A stretch of DNA of 64,000 nucleotides from JAXMHN01 sp964578605 (GTDB taxonomy: Bacteria > Verrucomicrobiota > Verrucomicrobiia > Limisphaerales > SIBE01), in contig CAZODO010000003.1 of assembly GCA_964578605.1 (NCBI GenBank), positions 1-64,000 on the forward strand. Reading direction: 5' to 3'. Position 1 is the first letter of the stretch. Every line of letters begins with the position of its first letter. The notes below the pieces were generated by a model. The model saw only the letters and a program-made list of their open reading frames with translations, searched no databases and was not told the DNA's origin. A program made the position numbers and the translations under genes. Shown here in pieces: positions 8,483 through 17,368 of the stretch.

Positions 8483-10467
8483 CCTGGTTTCCTTCGCAGC
8501 AAGGTCGGCGCGGCGCGATCGACCGTGCAAATCACGCGGACGCCTTGTCCGTGATTGGGCCGGATGCTCAAGGCCCCGCCGATCATCCCCGCCCGGTACT
8601 GCATGATGCGGATGCCCATGCCGTTGGAGGGCGGCCCGCCGGCGCCGAACCCGGTGCCGTCATCTTTGACCGTCAGGACGATGCGCCGGGAAGTTGCCTG
8701 CAGGCCCAGGGCAATCTCCATGGCGCGTCCATGCTTCAGGGCGTTTGCCACGGCTTCCTGGGCAATCCGGTAAAGGTGGGTCGCCACGGCGTTGTCGGCA
8801 ATGTGCACCGATTTCCGGCACTTGAACGTGCACCGGATCTTGAACAGCTCCTTCGTCCGCCCGGCCAGTTCCTGGAGCGCCACCATCAACCCATTCGACT
8901 CCGGCCGCACCGGATAGAGCCCGCGGGCGAGGCTGCGGGTTTGCGAGACCGCCTCGTTTAGCAACTCTGTGATGCGGAGCGCTTCGGCTGCTTGAGGCAG
9001 GGCTTCCTCGGCAAGGTCCAATTGCAGCACGTTCGCGAGGTGAACCGTGCCGCTCAAGAGCTGCCCCAACCCGTCATGCAAGTCCCGGGCAATCCGATGC
9101 TGTTCGCGCTCGCTGATGAGGAGAACTTCCGCCTCCAATTGTTTGCGCTGAGTGATATCCCGCGCCGTGGCCGAGGCGCCCACGATCTTGCCCACCACAT
9201 CCCGGATGGGCGAGACCACCAGCGACACATGGATCTGTTGTCCGTCCTTTCGAACGCGCAACGTTTCCAGATGCTCGATCATCTCGCCGCGTTTCGTGCG
9301 ATCGAGAATCCGCTCCACTTCATCGGCGCGCTCCCGCGGGACGAGCATTCGGACAGAGCGTCCAAGGACCTCGGCGGCTGGATAACCATAGATGCGTTCC
9401 GCGCTCTTGTTCCAACTGGTGATCATGCCCTCCAGCGTTTCGCCGATAATGGCGTCGTTGGACGATTCAACGATGGCGGCCAGGCGTCCATGTTCCTCCG
9501 CCGCCGACGTGCGTTCGGTAATGTCGACCAGGAAACCCTGAAGCTTTTCCACCCCGGCGGGACCGCGGACGACGTGCACCACGTCATGGAACCAGACCGT
9601 GCGGCCATCGGCGGCTAGCATTCGGTACTCGAATTCGAAGTCCTCGCGGCTTTTCGATTGTTCCCGGCGAAAGGCCGCCGCCGCCTCCCGGTCGTCGGGA
9701 TGCACGTGAGCCCGCCAAAAGTCTTCGGCGAACCACGTCTCGAGCGGGTAGCCCAGGATCGCCGACGAGCGCGGGCCAACATAGGTATATCGCCACGTCC
9801 CCGGCTCGGCCTCCCACGGAATGATGTGGGTCGTTTCCACGAAACGCCGGAATCGTTGCTCGCTTTCGCGCAATTCCTCTTCGCGCCGCCGGGCGGCGGT
9901 GATATCCACATGCACCCCCAGCAACCGGACCGGGACGTCATTCTCCCGGACCAGCAGGGCCTGCGAACGGATCCAGCGGTACTCTCCATCGCGATGCCGA
10001 AGACGGAATTCCAGATCATACCCGGGACGGGGCTCCTCCATGAAGGCCTTCACCTCGGCTTGGACCCGTGCTTGATCGTCTGGGTGGAGCCGGTCTTGCC
10101 ATTCGCCTATGGCATTGGCAATCTCGTGGTCCTGGTATCCAAGCTGCCGCTTCCACTCGGGCGAGTGATAAACGGTGTTCCGCCGGATATCCCAATCCCA
10201 AAAGCCGATATTCGCCGTTGTCGCAAGCAGGTGCAGGCGCGTTTCACTGGTGTGGAGCGCCTTCTCAACGTCGCGCAGGCGCGCCAGTTCGGCCTTCGCG
10301 GCGGCCAACTCGGCCTGGAGGGCGCCCACGTCATCCGGATGTCCGCCACGCAGCAATTGCGGACCGGTTGAGGCGCTCGCGGGCACGGCCGAGGCGGCGT
10401 GCGATCTCGACGGCGAGTTCGTCTTTCGAGCCCGTCGCATGCGCCCCGTTTGGCGGGAAGAGGACAT
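8479..10467 (-). CDS. Soluble multi-PAS sensor histidine kinase (NarX/DegS type)
   Basis: 662-residue sensor kinase. After a short coiled coil (about 48-72) there are three PAS/PAC domains (about 75-195, 205-325 and 330-445), each ending in a DIT-type PAC strand (VDITAARRRE, VDITERTSAA, ARDITQRKQL). The HisKA_3 dimerisation box is REQHRIARDLHDGLGQ, with His as phospho-acceptor. The HATPase domain shows the N-box (IAQEAVANALKHG) and G-box (DDGTGFG). No transmembrane segment or signal peptide is seen, so it probably senses a cytoplasmic cue; no haem- or flavin-specific residues could be assigned. It phosphorylates the regulator encoded immediately downstream. The 650-base region upstream contains an 11-bp repeat array. 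Confidence 0.95.
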   Translation of the reverse strand: MSSSRQTGRMRRARKTNSPSRSHAASAVPASASTGPQLLRGGHPDDVGALQAELAAAKAELARLRDVEKALHTSETRLHLLATTANIGFWDWDIRRNTVYHSPEWKRQLGYQDHEIANAIGEWQDRLHPDDQARVQAEVKAFMEEPRPGYDLEFRLRHRDGEYRWIRSQALLVRENDVPVRLLGVHVDITAARRREEELRESEQRFRRFVETTHIIPWEAEPGTWRYTYVGPRSSAILGYPLETWFAEDFWRAHVHPDDREAAAAFRREQSKSREDFEFEYRMLAADGRTVWFHDVVHVVRGPAGVEKLQGFLVDITERTSAAEEHGRLAAIVESSNDAIIGETLEGMITSWNKSAERIYGYPAAEVLGRSVRMLVPRERADEVERILDRTKRGEMIEHLETLRVRKDGQQIHVSLVVSPIRDVVGKIVGASATARDITQRKQLEAEVLLISEREQHRIARDLHDGLGQLLSGTVHLANVLQLDLAEEALPQAAEALRITELLNEAVSQTRSLARGLYPVRPESNGLMVALQELAGRTKELFKIRCTFKCRKSVHIADNAVATHLYRIAQEAVANALKHGRAMEIALGLQATSRRIVLTVKDDGTGFGAGGPPSNGMGIRIMQYRAGMIGGALSIRPNHGQGVRVICTVDRAAPTLLRRKPG

Positions 10468-10842
10468 GCCAGTTCAAGTGCCGAGCCGCGAAATGCCGCG
10501 GTCTTCGGCGTTCGAAATCCACTGGGCCAAGACTACAGCAAATCTGCCGAGTTCACCCCCTTTTTCGGCGGTAATTCTCATTTGCAGCAGGGCGGGTTGG
10601 CTCGGCCCGCCGTTGGTGATTGGAATTCTCTATTCCCAATGGCCGGCCCGGCGGTCCGGCCCTGCCTTTTCCGAGCAAAACGAGAATTGCTGCTTGGGAA
10701 ATGTTTAACGAACAGGGGCGGCCCACGAAACACGCCAAGCACAGAAAAGGAGCGCGGTTTCGTCCGGGCGACTGCTCTGTTGATTTAGATGCCAGAGATG
10801 GCAGGTATTTGTAAGTGACGTTGGGGAACGGTTGATTATGCA

Positions 10843-10963
10843 TTCAAATCTCATTCGTAAATGCTTCGGATCTCGTTCGGAGATGATTCGGTGATGGTTC
10901 GGTATTGATTCGGTTTAGTCCGAATTAATCCCGAAGCAGTATCGTATCATCGTCGGATTAAAC
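10843..10963. repeat. Phased 11-bp repeat array (TTCGG-N6 / CCGAA-N6)
   Basis: Eleven consecutive 11-bp units occupy 10843-10963 in the 650-base gap between the histidine kinase and the propeller protein. Units 1-7 start with TTC (TTCGTAAATGC, TTCGGATCTCG, TTCGGAGATGA, TTCGGTGATGG, TTCGGTATTGA, TTCGGTTTAGT and so on). At 10920 the orientation flips without loss of phase to CCGAATTAATC and CCGAAGCAGTA, followed by two more AT-rich units. The arrangement and parts of the sequence (CCGAATTAAT, AGTATC, TATCAT) match the array at 50163-50294. The rest of the gap (10468-10842 and 10964-11119) shows no gene or known element. Confidence 0.85.
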
Positions 10964-11119
10964 GCGGCATATCGGGATTCGGGGTGTGGAATTTGGGTCT
11001 TTGGAATTCGCGTTGGATATTCTTAAACCGTTTATATTGTGGATATTAAGCATGCTGGAGACCCCTTGGAGCCGCGTTTTCGCTGGAAAGTTATTGCTCC
11101 TTTAGGCAATCTTCTGCGC

Positions 11120-14100
11120 ATGTCCTCTTGGATGCAGAAAACCTGTTGCAACCTGGCGCTCGTTTTGTCGCTCATGGAGCTTCCTTCAACTGCCCAGGAA
11201 TGGGCTTGGGCCCAACGGTACGGAGGACAAGGCGCCGAGGCCGGAACCGGGATCGTTATCGACTCCGCCGGCAGCCAGTACCTTTCGGGGTGGTTCGAGA
11301 GTTCAGCGGCTTTTGGCGAACAGGTCCTTACGGTTACCGGTCACCGGGATGCGTTTTTTGGCAAATGGGACGCGGACGGGAACCTGTCGTGGGTCGAGAA
11401 AGCCGGTGGCAAGGACGAAGACTACGCTTCATCCGTCGCCCTGGATCCCGAGGGACACCCGGTTTTCCTGGGCACGTTTCGATCGGAGACCGCTTCATTT
11501 GGAGGGATCATTCTGACCAATAAGTTTGCCCGGGACGACAATAGCCTCTTCATCGTCAAGCTGAACGCGCAGGGCAAGGGGCTATGGGCGCAGCAGGTCG
11601 GGGGCGCAAGCACCTACGACGCCGCCTCCATCCAGACGGACTCTGCCGGCAACGTTTACCTGGTGGCCTGCATGGCGCGATTCGCCAATTTCGGGGTCAC
11701 GAATCTTACCGGATACGAGGATATCCTGGTGGCCAAGTACGACGCGGACGGGAACCTGGCCTGGGCACGGAAAGCCGGCGGGTCCGGGTACGATTACGGT
11801 CATTCCCTGGTGGTCACTTCGGGTGGGGTCGCTTATGTGACGGGCACCTTCGAGAAGGAGGCGGACTTCGGCGGGGTCAAGCTGGCCAGTCGTGGCCAGA
11901 GCGACCTGTTTCTGGCGAAGTTCAGCACTGACGGTGAGGTGGTTTGGGCGACGCAAGCGGGGGGCACTTCACAGGACGGCACCGGGATTCTCGCGATCGA
12001 TCCGGAAGGCGGCGTTCTGCTGAGCGGCTCGTTCCGCGGCACGGCCACGGTGGGCACGAACGTGGTTACGGCCCTGGCGTCGGCCTTCGACCAGGACGTT
12101 TTCTTGGCGCGCTACGACGGGTTCGGGAATGTGCGCTGGGTCCGGCAGGTGGGGCATACTGCTCAAGACGTGGATACGCCTGGTTCGCTTGCGGTGAAGG
12201 TCACAACAGACGGCACGACCTATTACACGAACGTCTTTTTCTCAGGGCACTTTTACAGCGCCGCGACGATTGGGCCCGTCACGCTGACGAACACCACGGC
12301 TCAGACAATGTTCCTTTCCAAGTGGAACCTGGATGGCGAGGTGCTCTGGGTGCGCCAGGGAGCGGGGAACGATAGCGTCATCGCCTGCGACGATAGCCCG
12401 GCCCCGGTGGTTTATGTGACGGGACAGTTCTCGGCACCGTCCGCGTGGAGGGACCAATGGCTGCACAGCCAGGGGAACAGCGACCTTTTTCACGCGCGCC
12501 TGGATTCCGGCGCGCCAGCGCTTCCGCCCACGGCGCCCTCGCTCGTGAAATCGCCGCAAGCAACCGCGGTCGCTGGGGGAACCGCTCTGCAACTCAGCGT
12601 TGAGGTCACTGGAACGCCTCCCGTCACTTATCGTTGGCGCAAGGATAACCGGGCGCTCTGGGACGGGAACCGGATGTTTGGGAGCGGCACGGCGCGGTTT
12701 ACGATCCATTCCACCCAGCCAGAAGATGCGGGCAGTTATGATGTGGTGGTGAACAATCCCTATGGCTCGGCCACCAGCACGGTTGCGGTGGTGACGGTCG
12801 GTCCGTCCACCTCGGTTTCCGGTCCCAATTGGAATTGGGTCCGCACTCTTGGAGGCACCTCGAGCGATGCCACGTCCGCCCTGACTTCGGATGGTTCAGG
12901 CCATGTCTGGGCGGCGGGGTCGTTCCAAAACACGAATGTGATCGGCAACTATGAACTGATCGCTCCGAAGAACGCGCGCCACGTCTTCCTGGCGCGATAC
13001 GATGCCAGTGGCTCGGTGCAATGGGCCGGTCAGATCGGCGGGGAGAAGACAGAGACGGCTTCGGCCCTGGTGACGGATTCCCAGGGCCATCTCTATGTGA
13101 CAGGAGATTTCACGTCGGCCCAATGTCTTTTCGGTTCCTTGACCCTCACCAACGCCCAGGCGGGTGACTCGGATCTCTTCCTGGCCAAGTACAGTCCGCA
13201 AGGTTCTCTGGAATGGGCCCTGAGCGGTTCCGGGACTCGGGACGACGTGAGCCGCGGCCTGGCGCTGGACAGCGACGGCAATGTGGTTATCGAGGGCGAT
13301 TTTTCCTCTCCAACCCTCACGCTGGGAGGCCATGTGATTACCAATATCGGGGGCACCGATGTCCTCGTCGCCAAGCTGACTCCCCAAGGCGAGGTGCTCT
13401 GGGTGCGCAACGCTGGTTACAGCGCCACTCACGAAGGGAATGCCGTGGCAGTGGATGCCGCCAGGAATGTGTACGCCGCCGGCAAGCTCTGGGGAAGAAC
13501 ACGCTTCGGACAGACGGAGCTCGATTCCCATTTCGATCACGACACCTTTCTCGCCAAATGGAATGCCGACGGCGAGATTCTGTGGGCGCGACAGCTGGGT
13601 TCGCTGAGCGTGACGGTGGCGCGCTCCCTGGCGGTGGATCTGGATGGCAACCTCATCATGGCGGGTTACCTGGATCAAACCTGCGACTTCGACGAGTCCA
13701 CCGTGATCGCGCATGGCAGCCACGATGTGTTCCTGGCCAAGTTCAATCCCCAAGGCGGCGTGATTTGGGCGAGGAATTTCGGGGGACCTGGCTCGGACAC
13801 CCCCAGAAGCCTGGCCCTGGATAGCGCCAGGAACATTTATCTCACGGGCAGCTTTACGGAAACTGCGGATTTCGGCGGCGTAACACTGATGAGCGGAGGA
13901 CAAAGGGACCTCTTTCTGGTCCTGTGCGATTCCATGGGCCAGGTGTCGTGGGCCAAACAGGCAGGTGGCACCCGCGCGGATGACGGTTTTGCCCTCGCGG
14001 CAGGCGGCCCAAACCAGGTCTTTGTCGGCGGATCCTTCTTTAGCGTCGCGAGCTTTGACGCTCTCGCGTATTCCTCCAATGAAGGGTCCGCAGACGCTTT

Positions 14101-14350
14101 TTTGGCGCGCCTGGGCGGTGAGGCGATCCCAGCCGAAGTGCGTTTGAGCAACGTGAGGCCGGGCAACCAATTGCAGATTAGTGGCCCTGCGGGCAGCACG
14201 GTGATCATTCAAGCAACCACCGACCTGGGCAGTCCCGCGAACTGGCAGCCCTTGACGAACTTGGTACTTCCAGGCTCGGTAACCACCTGGACGGATCCGC
14301 AACCGGCCGATCTCAGGCACAAGTTTTACCGGGCGCGAATCCAGCCGTGA
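11120..14350 (+). CDS. Secreted SBBP beta-propeller / Ig-like repeat protein
   Basis: Large exported protein of about 1,076 residues. A signal peptide follows ATG 11120 (hydrophobic core NLALVLSLMEL, then STAQE). Residues about 30-480 and 600-1010 are series of SBBP-type propeller blades recognised by repeated F-x-K-W/Y-x-x-x-G-x-x-x-W-x-x-x-x-G-G motifs (for example FFGKWDADGNLSWVEKAGG). Between the two propellers lies one immunoglobulin-like domain (about 500-590; YRWRKDN, then DAGSYDVVVNN). The last ~70 residues form a module ending in KFYRARIQP that recurs in the 23045-24109 protein. A GTG at 11039 would extend the frame but spoils the signal peptide. It is a probable cell-surface or extracellular protein and a possible substrate of the T2SS encoded in this window; the ligand is unknown. 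Confidence 0.88.
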   Translation: MSSWMQKTCCNLALVLSLMELPSTAQEWAWAQRYGGQGAEAGTGIVIDSAGSQYLSGWFESSAAFGEQVLTVTGHRDAFFGKWDADGNLSWVEKAGGKDEDYASSVALDPEGHPVFLGTFRSETASFGGIILTNKFARDDNSLFIVKLNAQGKGLWAQQVGGASTYDAASIQTDSAGNVYLVACMARFANFGVTNLTGYEDILVAKYDADGNLAWARKAGGSGYDYGHSLVVTSGGVAYVTGTFEKEADFGGVKLASRGQSDLFLAKFSTDGEVVWATQAGGTSQDGTGILAIDPEGGVLLSGSFRGTATVGTNVVTALASAFDQDVFLARYDGFGNVRWVRQVGHTAQDVDTPGSLAVKVTTDGTTYYTNVFFSGHFYSAATIGPVTLTNTTAQTMFLSKWNLDGEVLWVRQGAGNDSVIACDDSPAPVVYVTGQFSAPSAWRDQWLHSQGNSDLFHARLDSGAPALPPTAPSLVKSPQATAVAGGTALQLSVEVTGTPPVTYRWRKDNRALWDGNRMFGSGTARFTIHSTQPEDAGSYDVVVNNPYGSATSTVAVVTVGPSTSVSGPNWNWVRTLGGTSSDATSALTSDGSGHVWAAGSFQNTNVIGNYELIAPKNARHVFLARYDASGSVQWAGQIGGEKTETASALVTDSQGHLYVTGDFTSAQCLFGSLTLTNAQAGDSDLFLAKYSPQGSLEWALSGSGTRDDVSRGLALDSDGNVVIEGDFSSPTLTLGGHVITNIGGTDVLVAKLTPQGEVLWVRNAGYSATHEGNAVAVDAARNVYAAGKLWGRTRFGQTELDSHFDHDTFLAKWNADGEILWARQLGSLSVTVARSLAVDLDGNLIMAGYLDQTCDFDESTVIAHGSHDVFLAKFNPQGGVIWARNFGGPGSDTPRSLALDSARNIYLTGSFTETADFGGVTLMSGGQRDLFLVLCDSMGQVSWAKQAGGTRADDGFALAAGGPNQVFVGGSFFSVASFDALAYSSNEGSADAFLARLGGEAIPAEVRLSNVRPGNQLQISGPAGSTVIIQATTDLGSPANWQPLTNLVLPGSVTTWTDPQPADLRHKFYRARIQP

Positions 14351-14373
14351 CTCGTGCTTTGCGCTGCTGACTG

Positions 14374-15090
14374 TTACAGCCCGGCCGCTGCGGCTGCGTC
14401 CACAAACAACGAGCAAGCTGGGTGCTTCCGCATCAAGGAAGCCGGCATTTGCTCGCTGATCTCACCTTGAACCAGGCGCTGGACGATCTCGGCTTTCGTT
14501 TGGCCCGTGGCGAGCAGCCAAACCTCTTTGGCGGCGAAGAACTGCGCCATACCGACCGTGAGACCCCAACGAGGAAGTTGATCATGGCTCACGTACCGAG
14601 CGGAACTGGCGATGGTGCTTTGGTGCAGGTGGACCCGGCGGGTGGGGCTGTCGGCTTTTGAGCCGGGCTCGTTCATCCCAAGGTGCCCGTTAAGGCCGAT
14701 TCCAAGGATGACGAGGTCCAGGCCGGGTCCGATCTTGCGGTCGAACAGTTGGCATTCGGCCTCGAGGTCAGGTGCATCCGGGTCAAGCCAGTGGAAGGCC
14801 TCTTTCGGGAGGTCGGAGCCGTTGACCAGATCACGCTGAAGCATGTTCCGGCAGCGGCCGGGATCGTCCGGACCGAGGCCACCGAATTCGTCCAGCGCGA
14901 AGACAGACGCTTGGTGAAGCGACACTTCGCCGCGCTTGATCGAATCTACCAGCGCGCGATAGGCGGGGATGGGGGTGTTGCCACTGGTCAGGCATTGTCG
15001 CAGCCGCGGGTTGAGGCGCAATCGGTCCCTCCAGAAGCTCAGCACTCCAGCCACCCAGCTTTCAGGAGAGTCAAACTGCAGAATGTTCAT
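14374..15090 (-). CDS. nagB: Glucosamine-6-phosphate deaminase / 6-phosphogluconolactonase family
   Basis: A NagB-type enzyme of 238 residues, which converts glucosamine-6-phosphate to fructose-6-phosphate and ammonia in amino-sugar catabolism. Family hallmarks are SGNTPIPAYRAL (phosphate site), ALDEFGGL with the catalytic Asp, and GIGLNGHLGMNEPGS with the catalytic His, all at expected spacing. The start was set at ATG 15090 (MNILQFDSPESW), which gives the usual family length; in-frame ATGs upstream at 15120 and 15159 would run into the REP-like hairpin. It lies downstream of the thrC operon on the same strand but across a 160-base gap, so co-transcription is uncertain. The 6-phosphogluconolactonase branch is less likely because the NEPGS motif is NagB-like. 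Confidence 0.8.
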   Translation of the reverse strand: MNILQFDSPESWVAGVLSFWRDRLRLNPRLRQCLTSGNTPIPAYRALVDSIKRGEVSLHQASVFALDEFGGLGPDDPGRCRNMLQRDLVNGSDLPKEAFHWLDPDAPDLEAECQLFDRKIGPGLDLVILGIGLNGHLGMNEPGSKADSPTRRVHLHQSTIASSARYVSHDQLPRWGLTVGMAQFFAAKEVWLLATGQTKAEIVQRLVQGEISEQMPASLMRKHPACSLFVDAAAAAGL

Positions 15091-15123
15091 AAGCAGGCCA
15101 ATTCCCTCAATAATTCTCATTCC

Positions 15124-15203
15124 CTTCGGAGCGCCGGCTTCGTCTTTCGCCGCCGCCACGGACGAGCGGCGCCTGAAGCCGGCTGCAAACCGGCGCTCCG
15201 AAG
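15124..15203. repeat. REP-like long inverted repeat
   Basis: A perfect 14-bp terminal stem, CTTCGGAGCGCCGG (15124-15137) with CCGGCGCTCCGAAG (15190-15203), encloses further complementary segments (GCCGGCTTC near 15133 with GAAGCCGGC near 15175, and a GCCGC/GCGGC core). The nearly palindromic 80-base unit sits between the NIL gene and nagB. Its form is that of a REP/MITE-like dispersed intergenic element. Only one copy is present in the window. It could also attenuate transcription between the two genes. Confidence 0.75.
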
Positions 15204-15250
15204 AACACTGTCAATCCCTTGCATGTAACGGCCGAACTCGGAGGTCTCCC

Positions 15251-15550
15251 TCAGCTTTCGATGACGCTGATTTCGACCGGCTCAACCTTGATCCCCAGCT
15301 TCTCCAGCCATTGGATTGCGCCCTTGATTTCGTCACGGACACCCTCGAGCTCGAGGCAGACGATCCCGATCTCGTCATTGACGCTCGCCTGGCGGACGTT
15401 GGTGATGACCTTGAACTTCTGCCCGACCTGCCAGATGGCGGGCGTCGTGATCAGCTTGGGCGGATACATCAGCCAAAGGCGGGTTCGCTGGGGACGCGCC
15501 AGCCGCGCCGGCGATTTTGCACCTGCTTTCGGAGAGGATCGTTTGGGCAT
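15251..15550 (-). CDS. NIL domain protein
   Basis: 99-residue protein. After a basic N-terminal extension it consists of a NIL domain (about 24-95): LWLMYPPKLITTPAIW, then the ferredoxin-like beta-alpha-beta-beta-alpha-beta fold ending in LGIKVEPVE. NIL domains are known as the C-terminal methionine-sensing domain of MetN and as part of proteins linked to homocysteine biosynthesis. It is the third gene of the SAM-riboswitch operon, 26 bases after the sulfur carrier. I infer a methionine-related sensing or scaffold role. No iron-sulfur cysteines are present, unlike the NIL/ferredoxin fusions. The catalytic role, if any, is unknown. Confidence 0.82.
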   Translation of the reverse strand: MPKRSSPKAGAKSPARLARPQRTRLWLMYPPKLITTPAIWQVGQKFKVITNVRQASVNDEIGIVCLELEGVRDEIKGAIQWLEKLGIKVEPVEISVIES

Positions 15551-15576
15551 TGGACGCAGGGTAAGAGAAACCGGGT

Positions 15577-15852
15577 TTAACCGCCAGCAATTGCTGGAAT
15601 GATGCTGACTTCGTCGCCGCTCTTGACGGGCGTCTGCTGGTTTTGAAGGAACCGAATGTCCTCTTCGTTAACGTAGACATTGACAAAGCGGCGCACGGTC
15701 CCGTTGTCGTCGAGCAGGCGATCCCTGATTCCCGGATAGCGGGATTGGAGTTCGGTAATAATGGCGCCGATGGTGCCGCCCTCCACCTCGACCACTTCTT
15801 CGTTGTTGGTGAGTTTGCGCAACGGCGTTGGGATTCGGACTTTTGCGGACAT
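15577..15852 (-). CDS. MoaD/ThiS/CysO-like sulfur-carrier protein
   Basis: 91-residue ubiquitin-fold protein ending in the diglycine IIPAIAGG required for adenylation and thiocarboxylate formation. The pattern (RIPTPLRKLT, LQSRYPGIRDRLLDD, RRFVNVYVNEEDIRF) resembles mycobacterial CysO more closely than MoaD of molybdopterin synthesis. A sulfur-donor role in amino-acid synthesis is therefore more likely than cofactor synthesis. It lies 45 bases after thrC and 26 bases before the NIL gene under one SAM-I riboswitch. An E1-like activating enzyme that could charge it is encoded at 57550-58356. No JAMM-type protease, which processes such carriers in known systems, was seen in the window. Confidence 0.88.
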   Translation of the reverse strand: MSAKVRIPTPLRKLTNNEEVVEVEGGTIGAIITELQSRYPGIRDRLLDDNGTVRRFVNVYVNEEDIRFLQNQQTPVKSGDEVSIIPAIAGG

Positions 15853-15897
15853 AATTCTATGACGTTTTGACTGGGACGAACCTTGGTTAACGGCGAC

Positions 15898-17160
15898 TCA
15901 ACACCCAACTTGCGCCTCGGGCGCAGTGTCAAGCAGAGCCTCAAATTCGCGCAAGCTCGGACGGATCTCGCGGGTGCGCCCGACGTGTTTGGAGACGGCA
16001 TCGAGCGTCTTGAGACCGTTGCCGGTGACGCAAAGGACGGCGGCATCGCTGGCCGGGATCTTTCCTCCGGCAATGAGCTTCTTCGCCACGGCCACGGTCA
16101 CGCCTCCGGCTGTTTCGGCAAAAATGCCTTCGGTTTCCGCGAGAAGCTTGATGCCATCGCGGATCTCGTCGTCAGTCACGTCGTCGGCGCAGCCGCCGGT
16201 CTCCTTCATGACGCGGAGGGCGTAAAAGCCGTCGGCGGGCGTGCCAATGGCGAGCGACTTGGCGATGGTGTTCGGCTTGACCGGCTTGAAGAAATCCATG
16301 CCTGCCTTATGGGCGGTGGAGATCGGGGAGCACCCTGTGGCCTGGGCGCCATGGACACGGTAATCGGCGTTGTCGACCAGGCCGATCTTGATCAGCTCCT
16401 GGTAGCTCTTGTGAAGCTTGGTGAGCAACGAACCCGACGCCATGCAGGCGACGGTGTGTTTGGGAATGCGCCAACCCAACTGCTCCACGATCTCGAACCC
16501 CATGCTTTTCGAACCTTCGGCGTAATAGGGCCGCATGTTGACGTTGACGAACGCCCAGCCGAACTTGCCGGCGATCTCCGCACACAACCGGTTCACCTCG
16601 TCGTAATGGCCCTTGATCCCGATCACCTGCGCTCCGTAGATGAGCGAATTGACCACCTTGCCCTCCTCCAGGTCGGCCGGAATGAACACATAGGATTTGA
16701 GCCCGGCGGCGGCGGCGTTGGCGGCCACGGAGTTCGCAAGATTGCCCGTCGAGGCGCAAGCGACCGTGGTGAATCCCAGTTCGCGCGCCCGGCTCAACGC
16801 CACGCTGACCACGCGATCTTTGAAAGAGAGCGTGGGGTAATTGACGGTATCGTTCTTGACCCACAATTCGCGAATGCCGAGGCGGCGCGCCAGGCGGTCC
16901 GTTTTGACCAAGGGGGTGAACCCGGCCTGGAACCCAACCGTCGGTTCGCGGGCGATCGGGAGCAGTTCGCGGTAGCGCCACATCGTCTGGGGGCGAGAGA
17001 GAATCACTTCCCTGGTCAGGGACCGCTGCACCCGCTCGTAGTCGTAGGCGACTTCCAAGGGGCCAAAGTCGAATTCGCAAACGTGAGTGGCCTCGAGCGG
17101 ATATTCTCTTCCGCATTCGCGGCACTTCAGGGCTCTCATGAAGCCGTCGCTTTTGTCCAT
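15898..17160 (-). CDS. thrC: Threonine synthase-family PLP enzyme (riboswitch-controlled)
   Basis: 420-residue fold-type II PLP enzyme of the threonine synthase family. The N-terminus has a zinc-ribbon-like CRECGREYP with a further Cys downstream. The PLP lysine is in TLSFKDR (about residue 115), the phosphate-binding region is ASTGNLANSVAANAAAAG, and a C-terminal CVTGNGLK segment is present. Classical threonine synthase turns O-phosphohomoserine into threonine. Here the gene heads an operon with a CysO-like carrier and a NIL protein and is preceded by a SAM-I riboswitch. That combination suggests it, or a paralogue of it, may use the same substrate for homocysteine formation; this is inference. 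The ATG at 17160 is preceded by GGAG at 17167-17170, which the leader can sequester. Confidence 0.85.
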   Translation of the reverse strand: MDKSDGFMRALKCRECGREYPLEATHVCEFDFGPLEVAYDYERVQRSLTREVILSRPQTMWRYRELLPIAREPTVGFQAGFTPLVKTDRLARRLGIRELWVKNDTVNYPTLSFKDRVVSVALSRARELGFTTVACASTGNLANSVAANAAAAGLKSYVFIPADLEEGKVVNSLIYGAQVIGIKGHYDEVNRLCAEIAGKFGWAFVNVNMRPYYAEGSKSMGFEIVEQLGWRIPKHTVACMASGSLLTKLHKSYQELIKIGLVDNADYRVHGAQATGCSPISTAHKAGMDFFKPVKPNTIAKSLAIGTPADGFYALRVMKETGGCADDVTDDEIRDGIKLLAETEGIFAETAGGVTVAVAKKLIAGGKIPASDAAVLCVTGNGLKTLDAVSKHVGRTREIRPSLREFEALLDTAPEAQVGC

Positions 17161-17165
17161 AGATG

Positions 17166-17202
17166 CTCCGATGCCTTATCGTTCAGGCGACTGACTGCGG
17201 AG
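17166..17202 (-). promoter_or_regulatory. Shine-Dalgarno sequestering hairpin (riboswitch expression platform)
   Basis: Downstream of the SAM aptamer, CTCCG (17202-17198 on the minus strand) can pair with CGGAG (17170-17166), which contains the ribosome binding site of the thrC-like gene. An inner GCC/GGC pairing closes a loop. There is no T-tract, so translational rather than transcriptional control is the better guess. Confidence 0.6.
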
Positions 17203-17228
17203 ACGAGAAGAGGGGAACTGCCAACTCC

Positions 17229-17346
17229 TCTCATCTTTCCCGGACACTGCGGTCCGGGCTGGATTTGGCACCTTGACGCCGGGCATGCGCCTCAGCCGGT
17301 TGCCGTGGTTTCGTCGGGCCAGTTCCCTCAACCACTCTGAATGAGA
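17229..17346 (-). promoter_or_regulatory. SAM-I (S-box) riboswitch aptamer
   Basis: Read on the minus strand, this 118-base leader has the SAM-I core in order: P1 5' strand TCTCAT (17346-17341), AGAGTGGTTGAGGGA, CTGGCCCGACGAAACCA, CGGCAACC, then AAGGTGCCAAATCCAG, a P4 hairpin CCCGGAC/GTCCGGG, and GAAAGATGAGA, whose ATGAGA (17234-17229) closes P1. These conserved blocks and their order are specific to the S-box class, which lowers gene expression when S-adenosylmethionine is abundant. It controls the thrC-like / sulfur carrier / NIL operon. Confidence 0.95.
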
Positions 17347-17368
17347 TCCGTCCAATCAACGGATGCGG

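Noticed and set aside
14374..15090. 6-phosphogluconolactonase (pgl)
   Set aside because: The GHLGMNEPGS motif and length fit glucosamine-6-phosphate deaminase better, and no pentose-phosphate genes are adjacent.
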